Shown: positions 55,429 through 64,000, counted from the stretch's first letter. The stretch is 64,000 nt of DNA from CBDAPE01 sp965198325 (GCA_965198325.1 CBDAPE010000019.1:124001-188000); one strand, 5' to 3'. Notes: a model not told the origin generated them from the letters alone. Numbers and translations are program-made.

Positions 55429-56238
55429 CTATTCGGCTTGTTTTCGCCCGAAATTTGGTTTTCGCTTTTCCATCAGGGCCTTATAGCCCTCTTGAACCTC
55501 CGGTCCAGAGAAACCGACAAACTCCAAAGCAAGCGAGGCATCGAAGGTCGGGCCAGCCATGCGAAGCCAATTGTTGAGCGCGTGTTTGGTCCAGCGGACC
55601 GCGGTCTGTGCACCTGACGCGAGCCGCTCGCACACCTCAAGGGCCGACCCGACAACCTTGTCGTCGTCGACGCAGATCGAGACGAGGCCGATCCGTTCGG
55701 CTTCCTCGCCGCTCACGGTATCGCAGAGAAGGAGGTGGTATTTTGCCTTGGCCATCCCGCAGAGCAGGGGCCAGATAATCGCCGAGTGGTCGCCTGCCGC
55801 AACGCCCAGACGGGTATGCCCATCGATGATCCGCGCAGTCCGCCCGGCGACCGATATGTCCGCGAGAATTCCCGCAGCCAAAGCCGCACCCACCGCAGGC
55901 CCTTCGATTGCGGAAACGATCGGTTTCGTGCAGTTAATCCCGTTGTAGACAATATCGTTGGCTTCCTTCCACGCCCACAAGCGCGTGTCTCAATTGGTTG
56001 CCATGTCTTCGATCAGCTTCAAGTCGCCGGCGGCGGAAAACGTGCCGCCCTCGCCCCGGAGAAGGGTGACCGAAACATCCGGGTCTCGGTCGACATCTCT
56101 CCACACTTCGGCCAGTTCCTTGTGACCATTCTCATCCAGCGAATTGAGCTTACCGGGATTGCTCATAATGACTTCGAGAATTCCGGGCTTCGGGCGGTTG
56201 AATTTAAGGGCCTTGTAGGCTGCGTAATCGACGTCCAT
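55429..56238 (-). pseudogene. Enoyl-CoA hydratase/isomerase with in-frame TGA
   Basis: Start MDVDYAAYKALKFNRPKPGI at 56238 with GGGAGAA upstream. The crotonase N-terminal part (VIMSNPGKLNSLDENGHKEL, TFSAAGDLKLIEDMATN) is followed by TGA at 55990-55992. The same frame then continues DTRLWAWKEANDIVYNGINC TKPIVSAIEGPAVGAALAAG to a TAG at 55429. Both oxyanion-hole segments (SAAGDLK and GPAVGAAL) are present, so only the nonsense codon inactivates an otherwise normal 269-residue gene. It might be a sequencing error. Confidence 0.8.
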
Positions 56239-56470
56239 CTCTGATTTCTCCCATTTCCGCATGCGCGGACAAACCGGTCAGCCTCGGCTGCGCTGAAGTG
56301 GGCTTGAGCGGCCGAAGCGTGGTTCTTCGACTGCAGGCTCGAGTGGGACCGGCCGTTCGCTCGCAAGGCCGCCTCAAGGGCTCTTTTGTCAGGCGACGAT
56401 ACAGTTGACCACATTGCCCAAGAGAGGTCCGCAGCCGACGTCTTCCCCCGCCATATTGCGAGTGCGGGGG

Positions 56471-57409
56471 CTAATTCTCCTCCGAAGCGATCGGGATATC
56501 CGGGATCCGGCCATCCTTGATGGGCATGGTGGTAACCCGGGCCTCGTAATTGCCAGCGTCAATCTGCTCACGCATGTGAACGGCGATCTGCTCGAGGGTC
56601 GCGAACCAGACTTCGCCCCGCTCCATCATCTCCTGGACCATCGTCTCAATGCTGGCGAGCCGGGCGACGCGACCCGAGACGAAGGGATGCCAGACGCTCT
56701 GCCAGAAGCCGCCGCCGTAGGTCCACGAGGCGTCGAACTCGGACATGAAGACCTCCTTGGCACGTGTGGGTGCCAGAATCGGCATCATGTAGTCGAGGTC
56801 GGGGCTGTGGACATAGTGGGGCCAGTCGTCCAACGCCCACATGGGCGGCATCTCTATCAACTGGTTGCCCTTCTGATCCTGCACCACGTAGGGCAAGTCG
56901 TCGCTCTTGAGTGTACTGTCATAGAGAAAACTGAGGTCGGTCAGGAACTCGGTGGTGTATTTGGAGAACGAGCCCATCGGGCCGCGATAGCCCCGCGGTC
57001 CCTTGCCGGTAAGCCTTTTCAGGCTCTCGTAGGATCGCTCCAACCAATATTGCTGCCGGTCGCGGGTAAAGGTGTTGGCGAGCTCGTGCATCCAGCCGTG
57101 ATGGGCAACCTCGTGATCGCCCGCGACCATCCGCTCGACGGCTTGGGGGTGCTCCTCCGCAGACCATGCGGGAACGAAGAAGGTCAGCGGGATGTCATAG
57201 GCCTCGAACATCCTGCAGATACGTGGCACAGCGACCTCGGGACCATAACGCAGGTCCGTCATGGACATGAGACGCGTATCCGCGTCGTCGGGATGGGCCA
57301 AGTGAAGGATGCTGTCGGCATCCATGTCCCAGGTGAAGCTCACGGCGCAGCGGGCACCGTTGGGCCACGGCACCGGATTCTCGACCATCGTGAACTTGGC
57401 TTGCGTCAT
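56471..57409 (-). CDS. NodB-type polysaccharide deacetylase-like hydrolase (copy 1)
   Basis: 312 residues from the ATG at 57409 (MTQAKFTMVENPVPWPNGAR). NodB motifs: CAVSFTWDMDADS (Asp28, Asp30) and HEVAHHGWMHE (His104, His108). LTGKGPRGYRGPMGSFSKYT is the Arg-containing motif 3. The family includes peptidoglycan deacetylases and PuuE-type allantoinases. Its neighbours (a second copy, RidA and an AllA-like protein) make an amide-hydrolase role in nitrogen compound catabolism plausible (inference). Confidence 0.85.
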   Translation of the reverse strand: MTQAKFTMVENPVPWPNGARCAVSFTWDMDADSILHLAHPDDADTRLMSMTDLRYGPEVAVPRICRMFEAYDIPLTFFVPAWSAEEHPQAVERMVAGDHEVAHHGWMHELANTFTRDRQQYWLERSYESLKRLTGKGPRGYRGPMGSFSKYTTEFLTDLSFLYDSTLKSDDLPYVVQDQKGNQLIEMPPMWALDDWPHYVHSPDLDYMMPILAPTRAKEVFMSEFDASWTYGGGFWQSVWHPFVSGRVARLASIETMVQEMMERGEVWFATLEQIAVHMREQIDAGNYEARVTTMPIKDGRIPDIPIASEEN

Positions 57410-57443
57410 TTCTCGTCGCTCCTTTCCGTTACCGAATCGACGA

Positions 57444-58382
57444 CTAGGCCTCTTCCGAGGCAATTGGAATATCCGGAATTCGGCCGTCCTTGATGGGCAT
57501 GGTCTGTACCCGGGCCTCGTAATTGCCCGCGTCTATCTGCTCGCGCATGTGAACGGCGATCTGCTCTAGGGTCGCGAACCAGACGTCGCCCCGCTCCATC
57601 ATCTCCTGGACCATTGTCTCGATGCTGGCGAGCCGGGCGACGCGACCCGAGACGAAGGGATGCCAGACGCTCTGCCAGAAGCCGCCGCCGTAGGTCCACG
57701 AGGCGTCGAACTCGGACATGAAGACTTCTTTCGCCCGCGCGGGCGCCAGGATCGGCATCATGTAGTCGAGGTCGGGGCTGTGGACGTAATGGGGCCAGTC
57801 GTCCAGCGCCCACATGATCGGCATCTCAATCAGCTGGTTGTCCTTGCGGTCCTGAACAACGTAGGGCACGTCGTCGCCTTTGAGCGTACTGTCGTAGAGA
57901 AACCCGAGGTCGGTCAGGAACTCGGTGGTGTATTTTGAGAACGAACCCATCGGGCCGCGATAGCCCCGCGGTCCCTTGCCGGTGAGCTTTTCCAGGGTTT
58001 CAAAGGTCCGGTGCAGCCAGTATTGCTGCCGGTCGCGGGTGAAGGTGTTGGCGAGCTCGTGCATCCAGCCGTGATGGGCGACCTCGTGACCGCCCGCGAC
58101 CATCCGCTCGACAGCCTGGGGGTGCTCCTCCGCAGACCAGCCGGGGACGAAGAAGGTCAGCGGGATGTCGTAGGCCTCGAACATCCTGCAGACGCGCGGC
58201 ACCGCGACCTCGGGCCCGTAGCGCAGATCGGTCATGGACATGAGACGCGTGTCCGCGTCGTCGGGATGGGCCAGATGAAGGATGCTGTCGGCATCCATGT
58301 CCCAGGTGAAGCTCACGGCGCAGCGGGCCCCGTTGGGCCACGGCACCGGATTCTCGACCATCGTAAAATTGGCTTGCGTCAT
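57444..58382 (-). CDS. NodB-type polysaccharide deacetylase-like hydrolase (copy 2)
   Basis: 312 residues from the ATG at 58382, about 93 % identical by eye to the copy immediately downstream (56471-57409), with the same motifs FTWDMDADS and HEVAHHGWMHE. Only a 34-bp spacer separates the two. The differences are scattered substitutions (NFTM/KFTM, VAGGHE/VAGDHE, KGDDVPYVV/KSDDLPYVV), so the duplication is not brand new. Both frames are intact. Confidence 0.85.
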   Translation of the reverse strand: MTQANFTMVENPVPWPNGARCAVSFTWDMDADSILHLAHPDDADTRLMSMTDLRYGPEVAVPRVCRMFEAYDIPLTFFVPGWSAEEHPQAVERMVAGGHEVAHHGWMHELANTFTRDRQQYWLHRTFETLEKLTGKGPRGYRGPMGSFSKYTTEFLTDLGFLYDSTLKGDDVPYVVQDRKDNQLIEMPIMWALDDWPHYVHSPDLDYMMPILAPARAKEVFMSEFDASWTYGGGFWQSVWHPFVSGRVARLASIETMVQEMMERGDVWFATLEQIAVHMREQIDAGNYEARVQTMPIKDGRIPDIPIASEEA

Positions 58383-58449
58383 CTCTCGTTTCTCCCTTGC
58401 CTCTTTCGGGTCTTCAGACCCCTTGTTCCGCAATCGATGGCCCCTCGCC

Positions 58450-60006
58450 CTAACTACCCGGGCGCTGGGGATTGATTCCGACATAGTCCCGCACGAATCG
58501 GCAAATTTCCTCCTTGTCCCACTTGAGATAGACCTGTTCGGCGATCACCGAGGGCGGCGTTGCGTTGTTATGCTCGAACATGGCGACCCGCGCCGCATGG
58601 CTGCTGCAGGCCAGATCCCAGACGAAATTGAAGAACCGATTCTTTTCGCGGGCGGTGACGTCGATACCAGGCATCCATTCGTCGAGGGTCTTGCCCAGCT
58701 CCGGGTCGTCCCAGACCGCCGCGGGCCACCGGCTGATGATCCCCTGGCCCGCAAGATCGCGCATCAGATGCAGCATTCGCGGATATTCGTCAGTCGAGAA
58801 CAGGCGGCCGGGGATCAGATATTTGTTGTTGGGAATCAACACGCCGTTGCGCAATTCGGCCTCGGCTTCCGACGCGAGGACGACCGCCTTGAGCATCGCC
58901 GCGTAGCGAACGATCTCGGCCACTGCGTGGCGAACAGACTGGACATGTGCCGTGCCCAGGATATCGACGGTGGTCTGCGCGACACCAGCGAAGATCTCGG
59001 CGCGATAGGCGAGACGCGAGAGGATGTGCCAGAAAGCCAGGACGCTGAACTCGTTGTAGAGCCCCAGCAAGACCTTGTTGTTATAACCGAACAGATGATC
59101 CCAGGGCATCAGGACATGATCGAAGATCAGAAGGTTGTCCATTTCCTCGCCGCGAGAATCGAGCGGGTGGTCTTCGGCGCTGGTCTCCGTATCGACCAGC
59201 GGCTCGCGTAGCAGGAGCGTCAACCCTTCGGCGTTCATCGGAACTGCGGCATAGATCGCGTCGGCGTCTTCGAGGTCGGGCGTAAAGACCGTAGCGATCG
59301 TGCTGAAGTGGGCGATCGCGCCGATACTGACACAGGCCTTCGCACCGCACAGGACGACGCCCTCCGGCCGCTCCTCGACGACGCGCAGACGCGAGGTCCG
59401 TTCCGAGCGCGGGATGCGCCGGTCCGATTGGACGTCGATACCTACATCAGCGCTGATCAGGTTGTGACGTCTGCTCATCTCGACGAAATCTCTGACGTTC
59501 TGGGCGTATTCCGACCGGTCGGACTCGATTTTGTCGATGATCGAGAGGTAGCCCATGGCCCAGGTGGAGCCGTAGTCGGGCGGGCGGCCGAACACGCCGA
59601 GGGTCTTTCGGACACTGAGCCTGAGCGTTTCGCGACGCTGTTCGAGATGCTCCTTCTTCGTCGGCACCCGCCAGCCGGTGCTGTAACGCTGCCCGTCCCC
59701 CGGTTCCACATAGGTCGTAATGTCCCGCGTCTCGGGATCGAATTGCGCGTCGAACGTCTCGGCAATCGTGTCGACCGAGCGCTTGAGATGGGGATGGGTC
59801 GGGACGTCCTCGATCTCCTTGCCGTTGCAGTCGACGATGCGCCGCCCGTCCCGCAGGCTTTCCTTGTATTGCTCGCCGGTCATCAGATGGGGCTCCGAGC
59901 CGCTGTCGAGCACCTCCCTCAGCTTTGCGAGCCCCCAGTTCTTGAACGTCTCGTCCTGTTTACGGTCTAACGTCTCGTCCTGTTTACGGTCTAAGGAGTC
60001 TGGCAC
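58450..60006 (-). CDS. HpaB-type (4-hydroxyphenylacetate 3-hydroxylase) flavoprotein
   Basis: 518 residues. HpaB family: N-terminal LMTGEQYKESLRDGRRIVDC, central helical and barrel acyl-CoA-dehydrogenase-like domain (PPDYGSTWAMGYLSIIDKIE; FDHVLMPWDHLFGYNN), C-terminal AGQGIISRWPAAVWDDPELG. Such enzymes use FADH2 supplied by a separate HpaC reductase to hydroxylate phenols. No reductase is nearby, and 4-hydroxybutyryl-CoA dehydratase-like relatives are an alternative. A 24-bp tandem duplication at 59947-59994 doubles the N-terminal residues LDRKQDET. Confidence 0.85.
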   Translation of the reverse strand: MPDSLDRKQDETLDRKQDETFKNWGLAKLREVLDSGSEPHLMTGEQYKESLRDGRRIVDCNGKEIEDVPTHPHLKRSVDTIAETFDAQFDPETRDITTYVEPGDGQRYSTGWRVPTKKEHLEQRRETLRLSVRKTLGVFGRPPDYGSTWAMGYLSIIDKIESDRSEYAQNVRDFVEMSRRHNLISADVGIDVQSDRRIPRSERTSRLRVVEERPEGVVLCGAKACVSIGAIAHFSTIATVFTPDLEDADAIYAAVPMNAEGLTLLLREPLVDTETSAEDHPLDSRGEEMDNLLIFDHVLMPWDHLFGYNNKVLLGLYNEFSVLAFWHILSRLAYRAEIFAGVAQTTVDILGTAHVQSVRHAVAEIVRYAAMLKAVVLASEAEAELRNGVLIPNNKYLIPGRLFSTDEYPRMLHLMRDLAGQGIISRWPAAVWDDPELGKTLDEWMPGIDVTAREKNRFFNFVWDLACSSHAARVAMFEHNNATPPSVIAEQVYLKWDKEEICRFVRDYVGINPQRPGS

Positions 60007-60062
60007 CGTTTCGTTCCCTATCGATTGAGCAGGTTGGTTATAGTCCGATATCCGTCCCGACG

Positions 60063-61271
60063 TTAGCTCTCGAGCACCGCGATCGCTTCAATCTCGATCA
60101 ACAGATCCTCGAAGGCGAATCCGGTGACCCGCAGGTTCGTCATCGCCGGACCGGGGTCGGGGTAGAACTCCCGCAGGACTTCGGCGACCGTCTGGTTGGT
60201 TGCCTCGATCCCGTCCCAATCGCCTTCGGCAAAGTAGTAGCTGTTGACCTTGACGACGTTGCGTTCGCTGACGCCCGCCTCTCGGAGCGTGTTGCGGACG
60301 AATTGCAGCACGGTGCGGGTCTGGCTTGCCATGTCGCCGCCGACCGCCCGGGCATTGGCGTCGGCCGATATCTGACCGCCCACGAAGACGAGGTTCCCGA
60401 TTCGCCAGCCTTGGGTAAAGGTGTTGCCGGGAATGCTCCAATCCCAATGATCCGTCGGCATCAGGCGCTGCTTTTCCGCGCCCAGGGCCCCCATGCCCTC
60501 GACCTGAATCAGTTCGTCCGGACCGGAAAAGCCATAGACCCGGACACCGGTTCCACAGGCCGAGGGAACCGCCCAGTAGCGCATGCGCACGCGGGTCATC
60601 TTTTCCCAGTAGTCGGTGACATCATGACCTTCGCCGAGGAACCGGTAGTAGGTGTTCTGCCGCAGAATGCTGTTTCGATCGCCGCCGGCTTCCTTGAAGA
60701 CGGTTTCGAAATTGCGGAACGCGTTGTCGGTCTGGATTTCGATATCACCGGTGCCGAGCAATCGTCCATTAGCGTCCAACGACCGCTGGCCGCCGCAAAA
60801 AACCAGATCGCCGACCTTCCAGCCCTGACAGAACGGGGTCGGCTCGGCCCAACTCCAGTGGCCCGCCGGCATCAGGGGTTCTTTATCCGCGTCGACGGCG
60901 GCGATCGCTTCGACGGCGATCAAAGCGCCTTCGACGGTCAGGCCGGCGCGGATTTCGGTCGTCGTCGGGCCCGGAGGCGAGAAAAAATCGAAGCGGGCCC
61001 GGTTCATCTCCCGCAGGAAATCCGCCTCGTCGGCATCGCCGCAATCGTAGTAGACGTTATGCTTGACGATATCCGCTATGCCCGCGCCGGTTTCGGCGAG
61101 GTGGCGCTTCACTGACTCGAAGACATTGCGGGTCTGGGTAGCGATATCATTGCCGCTCACTCGACCCTCGGTGTCGAGCGAAAGCTGGCCACCAACAAAG
61201 ATGAGGTTTTCCACCCTGACACAGGGGGTGGCGGTGTCTGGAACGCCTCCGCGGTGGCCGTTTTTCGACAT
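60063..61271 (-). CDS. Triple RidA (YjgF/UK114) domain protein
   Basis: 402 residues from the ATG at 61271. Three consecutive RidA modules: residues ~10-130 (VENLIFVGGQLSLDTEGRVS to GALIAVEAIAAVD), ~145-265 (VGDLVFCGGQRSLDANGRLL to DELIQVEGMGALG) and ~285-400 (IGNLVFVGGQISADANARAV to DLLIEIEAIAVLE). RidA deaminates reactive enamine/imine intermediates as a trimer of single modules. Here three modules in one chain could form the trimer by themselves. The substrate-binding Arg seems kept in each (TEIRAGL, GVRVYGF, NLRVTGF). It sits between an HpaB-type hydroxylase and an AllA-like gene. Confidence 0.85.
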   Translation of the reverse strand: MSKNGHRGGVPDTATPCVRVENLIFVGGQLSLDTEGRVSGNDIATQTRNVFESVKRHLAETGAGIADIVKHNVYYDCGDADEADFLREMNRARFDFFSPPGPTTTEIRAGLTVEGALIAVEAIAAVDADKEPLMPAGHWSWAEPTPFCQGWKVGDLVFCGGQRSLDANGRLLGTGDIEIQTDNAFRNFETVFKEAGGDRNSILRQNTYYRFLGEGHDVTDYWEKMTRVRMRYWAVPSACGTGVRVYGFSGPDELIQVEGMGALGAEKQRLMPTDHWDWSIPGNTFTQGWRIGNLVFVGGQISADANARAVGGDMASQTRTVLQFVRNTLREAGVSERNVVKVNSYYFAEGDWDGIEATNQTVAEVLREFYPDPGPAMTNLRVTGFAFEDLLIEIEAIAVLES

Positions 61272-61731
61272 CGGTCTCTCCCTCCGGGTCCCCTCCCCGC
61301 TTGACCGCCGCGCCAGGGCGGACTGCGGGGTTAGGGTGGAACGGCGAGGCACGTGGTGCCCGTCGGGCAAACCAGTCCCCTCGGGTCTGCGCCGCCGATC
61401 CTCTTGCAATCATATCAGCGATATTCTCGAATAAGGAAATCTAAAGATGCGGCGCCAGCGCCTGCCGGTTGACTAAAGGGACGCTTGCCACGCAGCAAGA
61501 ATGGCCGAGAGAGATCCAGGATGGAAAACGGTGTCGAGGCAGGGTCGTATCCGTGTCCGTGATACGAGGATATACGGCGGGAGAGCGCCGTCGTTTTCGT
61601 GGTCGATGCGTCAATGGTTTCCGGCAGCAAAGGCGGTCGGGCCGAGATGGACCGTGCCGACCTGGATATGAAGCGCCCGTCCGTCGAACGCGCACGGGTG
61701 GTGCCCCGGGCGGCGCGACGCGGTTGACCTG
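61272..61731. other. Divergent intergenic region
   Basis: 460 bp between the triple-RidA start and the AllA-like start. Probably holds both promoters. Open frames in it have no recognisable protein and are not assigned. Confidence 0.4.
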
Positions 61732-62241
61732 GTGATCGCGCTCATCCTCATGCCGGTGCCGCTTATGGCCGCCAGCTTTGAACCCTTTGGAGCCGTACTT
61801 GAAGCCGGCGGCAAAGCGGGCGCCGACGTGAACAGCGGCTGGGCGGACCAAATCGACCAGAACCCGGCGTTCGCCCATTCGACCGGCCAGGCGCTCCCCG
61901 CCGCCTCGATCTACCGCAACCGACCCCGGCCGTTGCCGGTGGTGATCGACGAGCTTGAGCGCCACCCCTTGAGCAGCCAGCTCTTCATGCCGATGACCGC
62001 GACCCGCTGGCTCGTCGTTGTGGCGCCCGACGATCCGGCCGGCGAACCGGACATGGCAAAGGTCAGGGCGTTTCTTTCGGACGGCCGTCAGGGAATTTGC
62101 TATCGGCCGGACACCTGGCACAGCCCGCTCGTCGGGCTCGATGCCGAGAGCGAATTTTTCATGCTGATGTGGTCGCGGACTCCGGCCGAGGACACGGATC
62201 TCCACCGGCTGGAGCAGGCAATTCAAATCCGGCTCGACTAG
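61732..62241 (+). CDS. Ureidoglycolate lyase-like protein (AllA family)
   Basis: 169 residues from a GTG at 61732 (an ATG at 61750 is possible). AllA pattern: MAASFEPFGAVLEAGGKAGA, NSGWADQIDQNPAFAHSTGQ, RNRPRPLPVVIDELERHPLS SQLFMPMTATRWLVVVAP and GQGICYRPDTWHSPLVGLDA. AllA converts (S)-ureidoglycolate to glyoxylate and urea in allantoin degradation. It fits with the putative PuuE-like amidohydrolases and triple RidA nearby. It reads toward, and is convergent with, the PotC-like permease. Confidence 0.85.
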   Translation: MIALILMPVPLMAASFEPFGAVLEAGGKAGADVNSGWADQIDQNPAFAHSTGQALPAASIYRNRPRPLPVVIDELERHPLSSQLFMPMTATRWLVVVAPDDPAGEPDMAKVRAFLSDGRQGICYRPDTWHSPLVGLDAESEFFMLMWSRTPAEDTDLHRLEQAIQIRLD

Positions 62242-62250
62242 CCGGGGACA

Positions 62251-63027
62251 TCAGCCGCGATAACGGGTCACGCGAAGCGCTATGATGGCCACGCCGACCG
62301 TGAGTGTCATGAGCATGAGCGCGACCACGTTGATCGACGGATCGACACCCTTGCGCAACATGCCCCAGATAAAGGTTGGCAGTGTGTTTCCGCCGCCGAT
62401 CGTGAAGAACGTGATGATGAAATCGTCGAGCGAGAGGGCCATCGCGACGAGCACGGCCCCGATGATGGTCGGCCGAATGATCGGCAACGTGACCGTAAAG
62501 TAGGCCTTGAGCTGAGACGCACCGAGATCGCGCGCACTGTTCACGATCGCGTAATCGAACTTCGAAATCCGCGCGTAAACGATCAGGATCACGAAGGGTT
62601 GGGTAAAGACGAGGTGGCCCAGGATCACCATGGGTATGCCCAGACCCGCACCCACGCTGGTGAAATAGCTCAACAGTGCGAGTGCCAGCACCAGCGGCGG
62701 CAGCATCACCGGCATCGTCAGAAGAATGATCGAAACGTTGGCGGCCCGGGCTCGGAGCCGAACGAGAGCGCTTGCCGCCATGATCCCGATGATCGTGGAC
62801 GCAACGCCGACGGACACCACGATAATCATGCTGTTCTGGAACGCGGCCCAGAATTCAGGCCGCCCGAATATCTTCACAAACCAATCGATCGTGAGCCCTG
62901 AAATTGGAAACGCCAGGAGTTTCTTGTCGCTGAAAGCGAACAGAACGAGGATCACGAGCGGCGAGAGCATGAAGAAGAACGTCACCGCGCCGAAAAGACG
63001 CCAGCAGAGGCTCGGAATATCTCTCAT
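62251..63027 (-). CDS. ABC transporter permease, PotC type
   Basis: 258 residues from the ATG at 63027. Six membrane helices (LFGAVTFFFMLSPLVILVLF, IIVVSVGVASTIIGIMAASA, VSIILLTMPVMLPPLVLALA and others) and the EAA loop NSARDLGASQLKAYFTVTLP. Imports polyamines or similar cationic compounds. Overlaps the PotB-like gene by ATGA and reads as the second permease of a Pot-type transporter, the usual order B-C. Confidence 0.88.
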   Translation of the reverse strand: MRDIPSLCWRLFGAVTFFFMLSPLVILVLFAFSDKKLLAFPISGLTIDWFVKIFGRPEFWAAFQNSMIIVVSVGVASTIIGIMAASALVRLRARAANVSIILLTMPVMLPPLVLALALLSYFTSVGAGLGIPMVILGHLVFTQPFVILIVYARISKFDYAIVNSARDLGASQLKAYFTVTLPIIRPTIIGAVLVAMALSLDDFIITFFTIGGGNTLPTFIWGMLRKGVDPSINVVALMLMTLTVGVAIIALRVTRYRG

Positions 63028-63869
63028 CGGACTCTCAATACGCGCCGAAGAAGAATTGTGGCCAAGCCGACAATGATCAGGCAAATCGCGATGACGCTGA
63101 ATGCCATCGCGGCGCCGAGCGGGGCGTCGAAACGGAGTCCGAACTGGACCTGGATAAAGACACCGATCATCGAGGTATAGGGCCCACCCACCAGCTTGGG
63201 GGTTACGTAATCGCCCGCGGAAAACAGAAAGGCCAGGGTAAAGCCGACCAGAATCCCGGTCTGGCACTGAGGCAAAATGATGTCCCAAAACACCCGCAAG
63301 CGGCTGGCGCCGAGATCGCGGGCGCCGCGCAGTGGCACGTCGTCGATCGCGCGCAGCGACCCGTAGATCGGCAGGATCGCGAGCGGCAGCATGTAGTGGG
63401 TCAGCGTGATGACGACGGCGATGGGGTTGTAGAGGAAGGCATCGAGCGGCGCGTCGATGAAGCCCAGGCCCAGCAAGGCGGAATTGAGAATGCCGCTCTG
63501 ACCGAGAATAATCTTCCAGATATAGATCTTGGAGAGGTAACCGCCGAACAGGGTGATCAGCACGCCGAACAGGAGCAGGTTGCTGTACTTGCCCGCCTTG
63601 AAGCGCACGACGAAGGCGAACCCGAAGGCCAGCAGGGTGACGATCGCGGAGATGATCAGGGCAATGCTGAAGGTGAACAGCAGGGCTTCGTGATACTGGT
63701 CGAACACCCGGCCGTAGTTGGCGAACGAGAGATCCGCAACCAGTGCGTAGGACTTGACCCGCCAAAAACTGAGAACGAAAAAATAGGACAGCGGCGCGAC
63801 GAAGATGAGCAGGAAGACCGCTGCCGAGGGCGTCATGAGGAGACCGCTGGTCCGGAGCGCGCGGATCAT
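63024..63869 (-). CDS. ABC transporter permease, PotB type
   Basis: 281 residues from the ATG at 63869 (MIRALRTSGLLMTPSAAVFL). Six membrane helices and the EAA loop GARDLGASRLRVFWDIILPQ. LALLFTFSIALIISAIVTLL and PKLVGGPYTSMIGVFIQVQF are typical of PotB/PotH permeases. The Pot ATPase and binding protein are expected outside the window at higher coordinates. Substrate unknown; the AllA-like and RidA neighbours suggest a nitrogen-rich compound. Confidence 0.88.
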   Translation of the reverse strand: MIRALRTSGLLMTPSAAVFLLIFVAPLSYFFVLSFWRVKSYALVADLSFANYGRVFDQYHEALLFTFSIALIISAIVTLLAFGFAFVVRFKAGKYSNLLLFGVLITLFGGYLSKIYIWKIILGQSGILNSALLGLGFIDAPLDAFLYNPIAVVITLTHYMLPLAILPIYGSLRAIDDVPLRGARDLGASRLRVFWDIILPQCQTGILVGFTLAFLFSAGDYVTPKLVGGPYTSMIGVFIQVQFGLRFDAPLGAAMAFSVIAICLIIVGLATILLRRVLRVR

Positions 63870-64000
63870 CTGTCCACCAGGCCCGGACGGGGGATGCGCG
63901 GGCACTGCCTCAATGCAGCGCCCACCATCCTGTCACCCGAATATCGGCGTAGCACGGCGGCCCCCGTCAAACCGGCTGGTTGCCGAACTCGACGGGCAGG
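63870..64000. other. Upstream of the permease, end of window
   Basis: 131 bp. A minus-strand frame ends at TGA 63967-63969 (LPVEFGNQPV) and may be the C-terminus of the next transporter gene, but too little is visible to name it. Confidence 0.25.

Noticed and set aside
28722..55992. Possible stop-codon recoding, because of in-frame TAG (28722, 34880) and TGA (55990)
   Set aside because: TAG and TGA are used as normal stops by other intact genes here (for example TAG for the HpaB-type gene at 58450, TGA for the receptor at 8909), there is no tRNA or recoding element nearby, and the affected genes lie among pseudogenes.

Overview
The window is GC-rich (roughly 62-65 %) and its gene families point to an alphaproteobacterium, possibly Rhodospirillales-like: an ExbB/ExbD/TonB set with a TonB-dependent receptor, a bactofilin, NitT/TauT- and PotB/PotC-type transporters, a copper oxidase operon and many IS families common in that class. 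The exact taxon cannot be read from the sequence. The very high load of nested, truncated and rearranged insertion sequences suggests a genome under relaxed selection or in an IS-expansion phase, as in some host-associated or recently bottlenecked lineages (inference).

Layout. 1-4079: two IS21-family copies, one inside the other. 4080-6206: IS6-family and IS66 scars around a membrane protein and a small secreted 18-residue-repeat protein. 6408-8909: TonB-dependent receptor. 8931-11036: decayed IS6-family element carrying an IS1111-type element. 11042-13726: exbB-exbD-exbD-tonB bracketed by inverted 13-bp motifs. 13840-16890: two further IS21-family fragments, one holding an IS1182-type element with a GATC duplication. 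17183-19336: two small genes and a bactofilin/UPF0149 fusion. 19651-40708: IS-dominated block with IS3, IS1380, IS256 and three IS21 copies. It contains pieces of two helicase genes, a phosphatase-receptor/periplasmic-binding-protein/histidine-kinase operon (29636-34426), a GrlR-like pseudogene and a catalytically damaged integrase. The two IS3 copies are inverted relative to each other and bracket about 18.6 kb.

41442-64000 is mostly chromosomal. It holds an M24 peptidase-like gene, a NitT/TauT permease and binding protein, and a Rieske oxygenase. Next is a copper module (46975-50571) led by a CueR-type promoter: a Cys/His-rich small protein, a multicopper oxidase, an outer-membrane barrel protein and a His-tailed cupredoxin. 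After it come secretion-system scars and a catabolic neighbourhood: Baeyer-Villiger-type monooxygenase, acyl-CoA synthetase, SDR, broken enoyl-CoA hydratase, twin NodB-type deacetylases, HpaB-type hydroxylase, triple-RidA protein, ureidoglycolate lyase-like protein and PotC/PotB-type permeases.

The coherent systems are TonB-dependent uptake, copper handling in the periplasm and outer membrane, a ligand-sensing operon that couples a binding protein to a kinase and a PP2C phosphatase, and the degradation/uptake cluster at the right edge. Most of the rest is IS scar tissue. Several IS boundaries can be fixed to the base from inverted repeats and target duplications.
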